Shown here piece after piece: positions 20,444 through 33,920 of a DNA stretch of 64,000 nt. The DNA comes from Chamaelirium japonicum (lineage: Eukaryota; Streptophyta; Magnoliopsida; Liliales; Melanthiaceae), in assembly GCA_947650365.1 (NCBI GenBank), contig OX393550.1, positions 117,825,374 to 117,889,373 on the forward strand, in the 5' to 3' direction. The position numbers and the translations under genes are program-made. The notes below the pieces were generated by a model. It was given only the letters and a program-made list of their open reading frames with translations. It was not told the DNA's origin and ran no database searches. Positions within the stretch are counted from its first letter, which is position 1, and every line of letters begins with the position of its first letter.

Positions 20444-22082
20444 TTGGCCATTTTCAGTGCCCGATTTAGCCCATTATGTTGTACTAAAGATTGATATGAA
20501 CCTCGGGCGTTCAAGGAGTTGACTCCTGCATGGTTCTAGATGTTTGCAAATCCTCCCGATACAGAAGGAAGATATAAGCGATCGACCTGAGGCAATCCTG
20601 TCAATCCTAAAGGGAGACCAGGGAGGAGAGCATACATGTAGATAAATGATCTAGAAAATGCAAGAATATGCGGGAGGAAAAACCAGAGAGACACACACCA
20701 TTTTTCTCCACATGAGCCAAATGATGGGAGCTTACAGTGAATGGCGAAAGATTGAGACATTCCTTCTAGTTATAGACTGGCAGTCGGTCTCCTAACCCAT
20801 CAAAAAATTCTAGTTAATAAGGGATACACACTCCTTATCAGAATATGATTCCACCCAATCAATTAAATCTAATATGTCCCGACTCGCTCACACCTGTCCC
20901 GATCGGGACCTATTGGTCCTGGACCCACTAATCTTTGATGCATCGACTTAACAATCTAACGTACTCAGCTGGTTTCAATAAGCTGTTGTGCTTCCAAGGG
21001 GCCCGGATGTACGCCATGTGGTACGAATGTCTAACCGCATCACACCCTCCGATAGCTAGTGGTCCCGATAGGCGCATTGCACTTACCCTGATAATGCACA
21101 CCCATATTGTTTGTGCCACACGATGTACGTGCGGTATTACTAGAAAAGGATAGTATTTTTGCTGCTCGATTGATTTGCTTCACTTACTTATGGCCCAATT
21201 GTGGTGTGCCATGTTGCCCATTAATAAGAGCCTATATATTGGGGCAAACTTAACTGTAGTGTACGTCCGATAACAAGTGCAGTCCTGTTGTGCCCTTCTT
21301 ATGGACTACATGGCATACCGCGATCGGGTCATAAGCAAGTCTAGCAAATCAATTGGGGAGCAAAAATGCTCTTCCAGAGAAGTGTTCGCATTCCAACTGG
21401 ATATAGTATTGCCGCAAACGTTCATTGTTAGCGGAAAAATAAGTTGTGGAGAAAGGAATTTCATTGGAAACGAAATGACAACAATATATTTTGTTGTAAA
21501 AAAAAAAAAAAATTTGAATGGAAAATGAGTTGGTAATAATAAACTATTTTCCTTCCCCATATTCCAACTATTACATCATGACGCTGGTGACTTTGTACTT
21601 CAAATTTACAGAAGAGTTATTGATTCCATATGGCATCACTGCTATTAGTTCGGGCTGAGTGTCATTCACCTATCGGGTTGTCTGCCACCGGATGATTGTG
21701 ATGTGTCAACACCTTACCTAAGGGACGCCTTATTGGACCATTTCCCTCTATAGAATCAGTGGTAGACCTCGATAACAGAGTGAACACCCATGGAAAATAT
21801 CTTGTAGTCCTTAAAACCGGCATCATTGAAGATTCATTTCCACTCATATTCGTCACGCTCCTTCCCTCTGAAAGCTACCATCATGAGCACATCGCAGAAG
21901 AGATGCACCTCTGTAATCGTCGGATCATCCGCACAAGAGTTCACTACCATGTCCATGACGATAACCTTCACTCCCTCTCCTCATGGAGGGTTGGCTTCCT
22001 TGCACCGTTTTAGTATCTTCATGCAATCCTCATCACCCCAGTTATAAAAATACTCTATACATTTAAAAAAAAACGAACAATA

Positions 22083-22086
<4 letters not shown>
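20444..22086. other. Unassigned intergenic sequence
   Basis: No gene family, RNA gene or repeat boundary recognised on either strand. Several frames of 60-85 codons exist (for example 21759-22013), but none has convincing composition or a known motif. Confidence 0.5.

Positions 22087-22087
<1 letters not shown>

Positions 22088-22157
<70 letters not shown>
22088..22157. repeat. (TA)n microsatellite
   Basis: About 70 bp of uninterrupted TA dinucleotides. Confidence 0.95.
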
Positions 22158-22159
<2 letters not shown>

Positions 22160-23104
22160 TGGACTCCACTCCTCTTCACCAATCCCTGCACGTCACCTTC
22201 TCATGTACTAGATCTAGCACACACCATGTAGTGGCCAAGATTGTTCTACATTGTGCCATCAAAAAGATTAGGTTAACAATTTCGTGAAAACCATATTTCA
22301 ATCAACATAGGATATGCACATACATGCAATGAATTTCATATCCCGATACATCATGTATTATAATGTTGTCTCAAGTGCATCCGTATAAGTTTTTTTTGTA
22401 TTATTCCCTACTTTTTTTTAAAAAAAAAGAAATCCCTCTATGGTGAGAGGGGGGGGGGGGGGTTTGGCCTATACCCTGACCAATATATTGATAATAAAAC
22501 TAGTAATTACAATTAAAGAAGAAATTATTGAAAAACAAGACGAACATGACACAATGCACAATACAAATAGGAGTCAAATGGTGGCAATAATGCTTAGCAG
22601 ACTCGACTTCAAAGGATTAGGATTAGGATTATTCCTTACTTTTACCACCTAAAACTAATTTATATATATATGATCATTTATTTAATATTATTATATAATA
22701 AGAATTAGCTATATCATAAACCAAACAATACTCGATGCTACTCCTATGACAAAAATAAAAATAGGATTTTTTTTTAATATCAAATCTTGTGTTAAGTACA
22801 TGGTAAGTAGTCCTTGGAGCACAAGATAGGTCAATGTTCGAATATTACATTCACTTGTAATATTGCCATATAGGAGCCTAAATAAACCAGCAATAAAGGT
22901 GAGAGATAATCTCACCACAAAGGTGAGAGAAAAACCTGTCACAAAGGCCAGCCCACTAGATTCAATTATATAACATGCTAGATGAGTTGTCGGTGCTTTA
23001 TTGCTGGGATGCGACCACAATTGACAAAATAAAAATGGATAGCAATGGAGGTTTTTATCGTTTCTATGACATAAACAAATCTAATTTTCAGTTGATGCAC
23101 CTAA
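22158..23104. other. AT-rich unassigned sequence
   Basis: Nothing recognised beyond homopolymers (G run at 22449-22461) and a triple GGATTA at about 22616-22631. Confidence 0.5.
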
Positions 23105-23106
23105 TA

Positions 23107-23124
23107 CCCCCCCCCCCCCCCCCC

Positions 23125-23184
<60 letters not shown>
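23107..23184. repeat. Poly-C followed by (CT)n microsatellite
   Basis: About 19 C followed by about 60 bp of CT repeats. The spanning open frame (runs of Leu/Ser) is an artefact of the repeat. Confidence 0.95.
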
Positions 23185-23187
<3 letters not shown>

Positions 23188-23280
23188 TTTGGCTTAATAA
23201 CTGAAACCTTCATTCTGTTAGCTGTCAGCTAGCATGCCGAAATTGCTCATGATGCCATATTATGAGACATTCTTTACTCT

Positions 23281-23370
23281 CGCAGAGGAGGAGTTGGAGG
23301 TGCCGGTGGTGGTGGTGGTGAAGGAGGAGGAGGAGGTGCCAGTGGAGGAGGTGGAGTAGGCTACCGGACA
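23281..23370 (+). other. Glycine-rich coding-like GGT/GGA repeat
   Basis: A GGAGGTGGTGGTGGTG-type trinucleotide stretch that reads as a Gly/Glu/Ala-rich string in one frame. It could be a scrap of a glycine-rich protein exon or a simple GGN repeat. There is no start, no conserved end, and no support beyond composition. Confidence 0.25.
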
Positions 23371-23708
23371 ACCACCGAGTACAGGAGAGTTGATAAAAAT
23401 CAAGGTAGTACGATAATTAGTAGTAACTTGGTAAAATGGTCAAAACAACCCTCTCCATTTATGTCATCTCGTTGCCATCCCCACAGGGGAGGTTTTGCTT
23501 AATATGTCAAACATTAGGGGGAATTCCTGTATTTTTGGGAACCTCAGGGGGGGGTCCGTGTAATTACCTCAAACCTCAGGGGAGGTAAGTATATTTTTTT
23601 CTATATTGTTGTGGAAATTAAAAAACAACACCTAGAGGAGAAAGATCAAAGTTACTAATTACCTTGTGAAAAATTGCATTGGCTAGTGGGATGCACTCGA
23701 ACATATCC
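23371..23708. other. Spacer with CCTCAGGGG motifs, possibly a decayed MITE
   Basis: Phrases CCCACAGGGGAGG, ACCTCAGGGGGGG and ACCTCAGGGGAGGTAAGT recur within about 130 bp (23485-23590). They are interspersed with phrases such as GTGTAATTACCTCAAACCTC. This looks like a subterminal repeat of a small DNA element, but I could not fix ends or a TSD. Confidence 0.3.
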
Positions 23709-25323
23709 TGTAACACCCCACATTCCGGACCGCCCAGGAAACCGCCTCCGAGCCGGATTGAACTACGGTTCGTTAAGAGGGTTTTGAGAAAGAAAGGATA
23801 GAATAAAGAAATAAAACTTTACATTTGAAATAAGCTGATACAAAGCAAGACTCATGTTCAATATATGCTACAGTATCCAAAATTTTATTGTCATTTATAC
23901 AAAATGTATCTACAACAAGAAGGATAATAAATATGAATATCCTTCGGCCATGTGAAATAAATTTCTTGTTTCAATCCGTTCACTTGGGTACCAACTTCTT
24001 CTTTGCAACCTAAGGCATTTTACAAGAAAAATGCATAAGAAACCTTACGGTTTTGTAAACCCACAACCACCACACTAAACGAATCATAACCTTAAAAGAT
24101 GATAATAACAATGATATTTAAATTTGTTAGCATATAACTTAATAAACAAGTATAACAATATATAATCGAATCATATTAGCAGTTACACAGTTCTATCAAA
24201 TATTTCTAAATCAGTAAAGTCAAAACGATCAGATCTAGACTATCAAAATAAATACCAATTGCATGAGTACGAACACAATTTATGTCATATATATTAGAGT
24301 AAGTTTTTTAACCTATTATGAATCCTGGTATTATTTTGTTCATCCTGCCCCCAGTAGGCATTACTATTGGGCCTTTCTTTCGCACTAGAGGGCCAGCTCT
24401 ATCCCTGCATGGGATCCATTCATGCAGACTTTACCCAAATGACCAAGTGGGGTTTTCCGTCTTTCACGATGGAGCTTACAAGCCCATCTTGCTTTTCTTC
24501 GGGGGCTGTCGAGACCCCAGGTCGGGGCACACAACCTGGTCCCTTTTTCCGAGGGTACCAACCTGGCGCCATGGTAACCCTTGCCCTGATCCCGTGCCTA
24601 CTTTTGGCTTTCGGTGCACACTCAGAGAGTCTCATATTCCCGGTGTGTGCGGGGTCTTTATCTCTACAGGGAGATTAACACATTTTTCTCTCTTCATTTA
24701 TACCGATTTGAAATTATAACAAGCTCAACAATTAAATAATGGTCTACAACTATCATGAAACATCAATTGATTATAATACTTTAGCAAAGGAATATAATTC
24801 TATTTTTAGTAAAGTAATTATAATTTGTTTAGTTTGGTGGTGTTCAAGTGATGTAATTCTGGTGGAGCTTACCTTAGTAGAGGTAGTGATTTTTCGTACC
24901 ATGTAAATAGTCATGGTATGTAAGATGGCTTCCGGTTTACTTGAGAGGCAATACCACGCCTTATATAACAATTCACAGTTCCATTCAGGGTTCATGCGAG
25001 AGGTAGTTACACACCCCGGTTCAATTTCATATCTTGTTATAGAACTAGAGAGAGAAATGAGGAGCTGAGTTGCTTTAAGCGTGCATGCGCTTGCATATAC
25101 TCACACCAGAGTGGAAACTGATTCTAGGATTTCAAGATATTCACAGGTATCTGTTTACTTATGCGATTACCGAGAGAGAGGGAGAGAGAAAGAGAGATCT
25201 AAAGGAAGGCCTATAGAAAGGGAGGGGCTATGTCACCCTAGGGGCTCTCCAAGTACACTCATACTCGTCATCACTCATCCATTTTCTTAATTTACAATAA
25301 TTTAATAATTACATGCTTAACTG
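23709..25323. other. Unclassified repeat-like region starting TGTAACACCCC
   Basis: TGTAACACCCCACATTCCGG at 23709 is a common plant LTR start. A GC-rich block at 24330-24690, in an otherwise AT-rich setting, has the look of a repeat internal region. A similar phrase, GTTACACACCCCGG, occurs at 25008. I could not find matching ends or a TSD, so no element is claimed. Confidence 0.3.
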
Positions 25324-25773
25324 TAGGGGTGGCAATTAATGGGTCGTGTCGTGTCTAGTTTCGGGTCGTGTCCAAAACCCCTAGACCCGGACCCAACCCG
25401 TTTAACTAATCATGTCTAGATTCTAAACCCGTACCCGGCCCGTTTATAAACAGGTAGACCCGATAAGACCTATTTATCACACGGGTTTTATTCAGTTGAC
25501 CTGATCGGACTCAACCCGACATTACCCGATAGACAAATTGATACTATATATTATAGTATTGGATTGCGGGTAGACCCGACTCGACATGACCCGGTGAATT
25601 TTAAACGGGTCTTTCCGGGTCTACCGTATCCAGACCCTAAACCCGGACCCGACCCGTTTATTAAACGGGTCTATCGTGTCGACCTGTTTACGACCCGAAC
25701 CCATTTAGCCCTGACCCAGACCCGCTAACTTCTTGTCGAGTTTGCCGTGTCGAGTCCGAAATTGCCAGTCCTA
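25324..25773. mobile_element. hAT-like non-autonomous element, family TAGGGGTGGCAA, copy 1
   Basis: TIRs TAGGGGTGGCAATT / AATTGCCAGTCCTA (imperfect). Flanks are CTTAACTG and TTTAACTG (7 of 8 match), an 8-bp TSD. The interior is built from GGGTC/GACCCG runs in both orientations and lacks coding capacity. Two further copies lie at 26182 and 49817. Confidence 0.75.
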
Positions 25774-25781
25774 TTTAACTG

Positions 25782-26173
25782 GACCAATTATTAATAAATT
25801 ACAACAATATAAAAGGAACTGGAAAAAGCACTGGAATATGATCAATATAAAAGAAAATAAAAGGCACTGGAAAAAGGACCAGTATATAAACATTTAAGGG
25901 ACTGGAGAAGGACCAGTCACCATCCTCCTGATCATGACCATCTTCGATGATTGTCGGATGTTTGTAGGCGGCAATGCCGACCATCTCTTTCTTTGTCTGA
26001 CTATCATTAATGGATGATCACTTTCACTGATCTCAACAAAATTAAATAAATAAACATAATGCAATAAAATGAGTTAATATATTAGTCAGTTAGCAGTTAA
26101 CATTTAGTAGATTCTGCAGTCTAGACTCATGCTTGCACACAACTCCCAAGCCCACTCGCACCCTCTACCCTTG
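25782..26173. other. AT-rich spacer between hAT-like copies
   Basis: No gene seen. A ~40-bp phrase containing AAAAGG(A/C)ACTGGAAAAAG(C/G) is repeated in tandem around 25810-25880. Confidence 0.4.
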
Positions 26174-26181
26174 CTTACCAC

Positions 26182-26752
26182 TAGGGATGGCAATTATCCG
26201 AGTTTACCTGGTTACCCGACCCGCCCCGACCGTATTAGGTCGGGTTTGGGATGCTCAAAAACGGGTTTGGGGCGGGTTTGGGATTTGAATTTAAAACTCG
26301 GTTGGATTCAGGTCGGGTTCGGGTTTTACTCCAACCCGCCCAGACCCAACCCGACCCGGGTATATAACCTATCATATATTCATATATCTTAAATATTTTT
26401 TGATATGTTGGTTCTCAAGATCATGTAATACGTTGGCTTGTGCTTATAACTATGTGATCGTAATATAGGAGAAACACTTGCTATGTACTCTTCTTGATGT
26501 AGAGCTGCGATTAGGTGGGCCAAAGAAGAGAAATATGTAGTTTTTTGTGAAGCGGATCCGACCCGACCCACAATGCATAAACGGGGCGAGGCGGGGCAGG
26601 CACGGGTTTTCCCAATACTAATTGGGACGGGTTTGGAAATTACCCTCAAAACCCGACACGGGTTTGGGACGGATATGGAGCGGGATAATATATAATGGGG
26701 CAGGTTCGAGATAGGGCCGACCCGTCCCAAACCGGACCCATTGCCATCCCTA
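26182..26752. mobile_element. hAT-like non-autonomous element, family TAGGGGTGGCAA, copy 2
   Basis: Begins TAGGGATGGCAATT and ends ATTGCCATCCCTA. It is flanked by a perfect 8-bp TSD, CTTACCAC, at 26174-26181 and 26753-26760. The interior is rich in GGGTTTGGG/CCCGACCC runs. 571 bp, no transposase frame. Confidence 0.85.
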
Positions 26753-26760
26753 CTTACCAC

Positions 26761-28137
<1,377 letters not shown>

Positions 28138-28419
28138 CAGGATGATGAGAGGAGGAGGGGCTGAAGGGGGTTGTTATGAGTCGAATTTAGATGTCTAGTG
28201 AGAAGGTTCATATCCGATTCAAATCAGGAAAAATTTGGATCCCGTCGTCTTTATCAAGAATATTCAAATCGCTATAACTATTGATCCGGAATTTGGACTT
28301 GAGTGAAACAAGATTCATTGGAATCCTATCGACAATGCGGACACTAAAACACTAAAATTAAATATTATCTCATTATAAGGATAAAATTATAATTTATAAT
28401 ATTTTAAAATTCACGAGCG

Positions 28420-29130
28420 TTATATATCCCCTCCGACGACATAGACCATCATGTCTCTGGGCAAGGTGGCCACAACATGAGGGAGGTCGAAGACAGTGCA
28501 CTTCACCTCAGGGAATACTTCCACCATCATCATGGCCGTCAACCCCGTGCCACCCCCAACATCCACCAACGACCTCAACCCTCGAAAGACATCTGGTTGC
28601 TCCATTATGACCGCCTTCATCACCCAGTGGGTCGATCCCGCCATCGCCTCATTGAAAATCTCGTTCAGGTCGGGGTGCTCATTGACGAGGTCCCACATGC
28701 ATTGGCCGCCATGTGCCAAATCGAAGGGGGACATCGCTGTCACTGACCCCTGTGACTTGAACCAGGTACTAATGAAGTACCATGGCTTCATCAGCTCCTG
28801 GTCCAATGCGGTCAACACAGAGGCCGACATGTTGGTGCCCTTCCCCATGAGAAGCTTGGAGAAGGGCATGAGGGAGGGTGTGTTCGACCTTTCCCTGGCC
28901 TCCATGGATCTTGGCGGCGCAGAAGACTCCCCTACTCAACAAGAGGCGCATGAGCCGATGCAGCATCGGGACCTTCTCCGGAGAGGTCGGCCGGGATCGA
29001 TCTGGCTATAGCTCGAAGAGGGACATCGGGCGGCCATGGCTCTGCATGATCTCGGCTATGCCGAGCTCGATGGCGCACTTCAGTGACATTGGGCCGGCGA
29101 TACTCTTCGCATGGTTCAGTAGAACTCAAT
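28420..29130 (-). pseudogene. Plant O-methyltransferase pseudogene (COMT-type class)
   Basis: On the minus strand, the N-terminal dimerisation region reads PMSLKCAIELGIAEIM and SHGRPMSLFEL, then an in-frame TAG (about 29008). MLHRLMRLLLSRGVF follows, then a frameshift near 28900. The catalytic half continues with LKPWYF-like and HGGQCMWDLVNEHPD, FNEAMA, FRGLRSLVDVGGGTGLTAMM (the SAM-binding LVDVGGGTG motif) and VKCTVFDLPHVVA, ending at VVGGDI. The last third of the enzyme, with the catalytic His (a DWGDEEC-like motif in the family), is absent. Such enzymes methylate phenylpropanoid or flavonoid hydroxyls in the cytosol. One nonsense codon, one frameshift and the 3' truncation make this a pseudogene. 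The flanks are repeats and microsatellites. Confidence 0.85.
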
Positions 29131-29667
29131 GCTTTTTCACTTTCAGGAAACTCCGTGAGACTTGACACTTTCAAGCCTTTCGTTTTCCACGAGCATGTTT
29201 AAATCGCGCACCATTGAAGCCCATGTCAAGTGTCAACCAATTGTTTTTTCTTGCATGATCCTTATTTTCCTGTTTTGAGATATTTTTCTTGCGTGATCCT
29301 AGACAGTCGGACCGCTACCCTATTTTTTTTTAAAAAAAAATTATTGCGACATTAAAGGGAAAATGACTTTGTTCACCCACTTGGAAAGCTCTTAATTGTT
29401 GGATGAGCTTCAGCCGCCACCACCGACCCGTGCATCACACTCAACTAGTCGTTATGTTTTCCATATAGATTGGGCCATCCTTAATTATGTGGCACTTGAT
29501 AACAACCATCCTCTGCACCAAGCTTCGATAAGTAAATCACACGTACTCTAGCTCGATTGGCAGGCAAAGAGACAATTGTGATCAGGTGCCACGTCTGGAT
29601 GGAAAACTAGATTGTTTAATGGTGTTGATCCTTTGTTTTACAAGTGCAGCTGATAGTTTAGGCCCTA
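29131..29667. other. Spacer upstream of OMT pseudogene
   Basis: No gene or repeat boundary recognised. It may contain the decayed 5' part of the OMT (start region and promoter), but no recognisable N-terminus is readable. Confidence 0.4.
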
Positions 29668-29777
29668 CTAGTAAGAAACCCGGGCAATGCCCAGATGAGC
29701 TTAATGCACAGCTATTTGACAGAGATGACATCACAACTGTTCGAAGAAGTATGAAATCTAAAGTGAGTGTGATTCAC

Positions 29778-29850
<73 letters not shown>

Positions 29851-30026
29851 ACATCAAACGATAATTAAATGTCAATGAATGAGTGCTTTATTATCTTTAT
29901 GGTAGGTTTTTAATAGGATTTAAAACTGAGTCGTGTTCACACATGGAAGAATGATTATGGTTCTTTAAAAGACGTCCACGTGTAACAACATGGGAGAGAG
30001 GCTTCCGTTTTAGTATATAGTATAGA
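29668..30026 (-). mobile_element. Non-autonomous Helitron copy H8
   Basis: CTAGTAAGAAACCCGGGCAA at the left and TATAGTATAGA at the right, with the family interior, including a (GA)n tract at 29783-29847. Unlike the other copies it stands alone, far from the two Helitron clusters. Confidence 0.7.
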
Positions 30027-30140
30027 TTTGGCTGGGAGGAGTTGCAACTCCTTGGTGGAGTTACAACTCATGCACTATGAAAAACATAAGTACGTTACAA
30101 TTGACACACTTCGAAAAGCTTGAGTACAATTGCCATGCAG

Positions 30141-30298
30141 TTTCAACTCCATTATTTGGTTGTTTTGCGGTAGTGGTTATGGGGACGGTAGGCAATGGTG
30201 GCCAGTAGGGTGGTGAGCGTTTCAACTCCATTATTTGGTTGTTTTGCGGTAGTGGTTATGGGGACGGTAGGCAACGGTGGCCAGTAGGGTGGTGAGCA
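30141..30298. repeat. 79-bp tandem duplication
   Basis: The unit starting TTTCAACTCCATTATTTGGT at 30141 is repeated from 30220 with very few changes. Both copies end GGTGGTGAGC. A recent simple duplication. Confidence 0.9.
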
Positions 30299-30632
30299 CT
30301 GACCAGCTGGTTTTGGTGGTGGTGGTGGTGGGGGGGGGGGGGGGGGGGGGGGAGGGGGCGCGTGGCCAACCAGGGGTGGTAGACGACGGAGGTGACAACG
30401 GCTTACCGACCGGTCAGTTGTGGGTGACGACGGGTAGTGGCCGACGAGTGGGCGACAGTGGTGACCGATGGGCGGCAGCGACGGGTGACCGAGGCGGCAA
30501 AGGGATGTGGTTGGCGATGGCTGGCGGCCAGTCAACCAATGGTGGGTGGTGCCCGACGAGTAGCGATGACCGGTGAGGTGGTGTTGGAGATTTCCTACAG
30601 TTTGATAGCAATCAAACTAGATAAAAGGATAA
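30299..30632. other. G-rich low-complexity region
   Basis: GGT repeats, a ~23-bp G run at 30330-30352, and a GC-rich stretch of GACGGG/GGCGGC phrases. Open frames on both strands are compositional. No gene is supported. Confidence 0.6.
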
Positions 30633-31113
30633 TTGGAATCTAGAGGTATGTCTACAGAGACATTCAAATTGGGGAAGCCTGATAAGGAGAAGATAACTCT
30701 TGACTTATTTGTTGAACAAGATAATGTCAAGGCTCGTGCAGGTCATGATTCCCTGAAACCTTTAATCGCCGCCAACATAGGTGTGCTTTCAGCATCTGAC
30801 GATATCTCCCTAGGGTTCAACGACGGTCAGCCCCCATGCTCAAGTACCTTGGATCATGACGAATTAGACTCTAAGCAGTACTCCAAACATCAAAAGGATA
30901 GAGACGAGAACGAGGCAGCGAGAGCTCTTGGCTTGTGTACTTTCTGTCTTCTCTGGATCCTCTCTTAGATAGATGTCCTCAACTAAATGTCCCCCCTTCA
31001 TATCCAAGCATCAATAGTCCATATGTAGTAATGGGTTCTGCACTAAAGAACATTCACAACTCTGTAGGAAAATATGGAGTTGATACGAAGGATTTCTCGT
31101 TTCAATTTTGGTA
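30633..31113 (+). pseudogene. Unidentified coding-like fragment with a frameshift
   Basis: One frame of 111 codons (MESRGMSTETFK ... RDENEAARALG) has ordinary plant coding composition, rich in Asp/Ser/Lys. After an apparent frameshift near 30945 a second frame reads on as SLDPLLDRCPQLNVPPSYPS, then INSPYVVMGSALKN and VGKYGVDTKDFSFQFW before a stop at about 31112. I do not recognise the family. The composition, the sequential frames and the lack of repeats suggest an exon of a host gene or a captured piece. Confidence 0.35.
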
Positions 31114-31179
31114 ACCCCAACTTAAAAGGGTTGGCATGGGATAAATAACAACCAGATCATGGGTTCAACATCTATATAG

Positions 31180-33316
31180 TGTTAGGATTGATGTGTTCTA
31201 AGCTTGTAAAAATTTATGTTTTGGTCTAATAAAGATTGATAGTTATTAATATATGAGATGCATATAGGTGCGTAACATAGTTACGTGTTCTTTAGGGAAC
31301 AGAGAGCCATGGTTATATGGTAGTCCACTGAGTTGAAGACTGAGTGGATTGGTCCCGTATAACCTAAATCAGTTCGCAACTATGATCAGGTTGGTCGCCT
31401 CATCATGGTAAGCTGTTGGCGATGACAGTTCATGGGATGTCTTCACCATGGTCATCACCAGGCACAGTGTCTGTGGCTGAACGGAACTAACACGGTGTAC
31501 AGATCAGTGAGCAGACACTGGTACACTAAACCGTGTTTCTGCTTAGGGTAAAACGGTCATAAACCCTGAGGAACCACGTCTGATGGACTAACCAGGTGCG
31601 TGGTGCTTTGGCGCACCAATGTGTGAGGATCCATATGCAGTGATCCAAAACCACGGTGTACTGGGTTACCCGGCTGGCGTTGCATTAGCGTGTCACTCCT
31701 GCAGGCCATCCACACCCCTGAAGGGAGGTGCGTTCCTTGGTGTGACTTACACTGTACCAAACCCAGGCCTGGTGGTTATCAGTTTGACTGTTGACCGGGT
31801 TCGATTACTCGACGGGGTAATCAGAGGTACGATGTATAGGTCAACCTGGAAGGAACCATGTCATATGATCATTCGAGTCTGACGGTAGTCTTCACCGCTC
31901 GAAGTGAATCATGGCATCAAGTGGAGGGACAGCGGGTTTACCACTACTAAGCGGAGAGCAGGGGTATGATGGAGAACATAGTAAGTCTGGGTGACTTGGA
32001 GTGCAGCCTGCGTCGCACTCTGGGTGGCTACGCAGGTTAACTCGAGCTCAGAGGATCGATGGTACACTCGGGTAGTATGTCGATCGAGCTTGAGTTGGAA
32101 GCCATGAACCCCGGTCCCTGATGGTTCCACCTTATCAACATTATTTACGGTTCTTGAACCATCTCCTCGGAACACCATAAGCATTAGGAGGAAGAAAGAA
32201 GTATACGCTCCGTGTGTGCTTGGCACTAGAGCACGGTAGATGCGTAACTACATACGAATACTAAGGGTTGTGCCCGAGACTAGTACAGAGTCGCATGTAG
32301 TAATCCATAGCCATAAGTGAACTTCGCTGCATAAGTGCGATGCACCGGGGTATGTTGCGAGTTGACTAGTTGACTTTGCTAGAGGCACCCTCCGGTAGCC
32401 TCAGTTAATAGTAAGTAACTAGTAGAAATCACTTAAGAGGTGGCCGCTAGGTATCGCACGCTAGAAATAGTCAAAATGAGGCGTCGGGGTGTTTTGGTAA
32501 AAACCTCACTCTGCCGGACCTCACTGTTGGCCGACCCTAGTGGTGTGACACCTTGCTAGGGCCGGCCCTATGATGTAGGGATAAGAATCCCTCATCTATA
32601 GGGTCGGCCATATAGATAGGGATGGGGCGATAAAAACGGATAAAGTCGAGCCCTAAAAAGTGGGAAAACGGATAAATACGCGGAGAGATAAAAAGGAGAT
32701 AATGGAGAGATAATTGTGGGAGGTCTTTATCCCCTTGGATCCTTATCCAAGGGGGTAGGCCGGCCCTATAAAAGGACCTATGGGGCGCCGACCCCATGTG
32801 ACAAAAAAACCGAACCCCCTTCTCCCATCATCTCTCTAGTTCTCTCTCTAATCAATCTCCCGTTTCCCGCTTGATACTTTGTCTTCCTCACGTGGAGTTC
32901 TGAAGAAGGAGAAGGGTCGTTCTTCGGAGGCACTCAGAGATCCGAGAGCGACATTCCGTGCATCGTGTGAGATCGGGTGAACAAGAAGACAACATCTCCA
33001 TTCGTACCATCGGCATCTTCGCGAACGATTTTCCGTCTCCATCGACAAAGAAGACAATTCTCCATGGTTAAAAGATCCGTACGAAAGGTATGTGTAATCT
33101 AACATGTAGATCTAGCGAGCATTATGATTTGCATGCATGCTAGTTAATCATTACGCTAGATTGCCGTTAGGGGTTTTCGATTCTCGTGCATACATATGCA
33201 CACATATGTAGATTAGTTTCTATGAAAGTTTAAATAGTGTAACGTGCACCATGAACGGTCTTTCGACCGCCAAATCGCTTCCGCTGCGAGCCTCTGACCT
33301 GGATTAACTTCCAACA
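31180..33316 (+). mobile_element. Solo LTR of the copia family found at 45836-62094
   Basis: Starts TGTTAGGATTGATGTG and ends GGATTAACTTCCAACA (TG...CA). It is flanked by a perfect 5-bp TSD, TATAG, at 31175-31179 and 33317-33321. Throughout, it is similar to the reverse complement of 45836-48143, for example the AACAGAGAGCCATGGTTAT and TGGTGCGCC-containing blocks and the CGCTTCCGCTGCGAGCCTCT block near its end. There is no internal region, so it is the product of LTR-LTR recombination. Divergence from the other LTRs is visibly high, so it is old. Confidence 0.85.
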
Positions 33317-33321
33317 TATAG

Positions 33322-33429
33322 TTCTCAAGATACTCCATAGATCTGCAAAAGATTGCTCCCACCCTCCATAGATCATATTCATCTCCTTGCCACGAGCCAC
33401 CCAAGACTTCACATGAGTAATCTTACTAT
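33322..33429 (-). other. Coding-like remnant between solo LTR and inverted-repeat element
   Basis: The minus strand reads VARGKEMNMIYGGWEQSF-like peptide without stops, in continuity of style with the remnant at 34840-35248. Possibly pieces of one minus-strand host gene split by insertions. Family unknown. Confidence 0.2.
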
Positions 33430-33870
33430 TCACGTCATGCCCCAGAAATCTAAAGACCGATCTCTGAGGTGTGTGTGGTGAGAAAAAGACTAGAATTTGG
33501 ATTTTGTTAAGTAACTACACCAATTAGGAGTCTCACAGGCCTTATTCTACGTTCTCATACGTGTGGAAAAGAAGGAGGAGAGAGAAACAATGAATATTTT
33601 GAATTTGATTTTATGAAGACAATTTATTAAAAAGGAAAGAAAGTAAAAGTTGTCACATAAAAAAGGCTTCTCAAGCAAGACTCGACCTTCAAGATCGGTT
33701 ATCCTCTGAATATGCGTGGCATGTCGGTGCTGCTATATGCTGACGGGAGTCCCTCTAAGGGAGCATGATACACAAGCCTCCAACAGTGAGCCAAGTAGCC
33801 TCACCCACAACAAGACACTCGGATGCACCAATCTCGTGGTCCTATCGATCTAGATGGCTGATCAATTAGG

Positions 33871-33920
<50 letters not shown>

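Noticed and set aside
24318..24719. 133-codon frame MNPGIILFI...
   Set aside because: No motif, competing frames on both strands in the same GC-rich block, and a setting that looks like a repeat. Not supported as a gene.
30152..30535. Pro-rich frame on the minus strand
   Set aside because: Arises from the poly-G run and the 79-bp tandem duplication.
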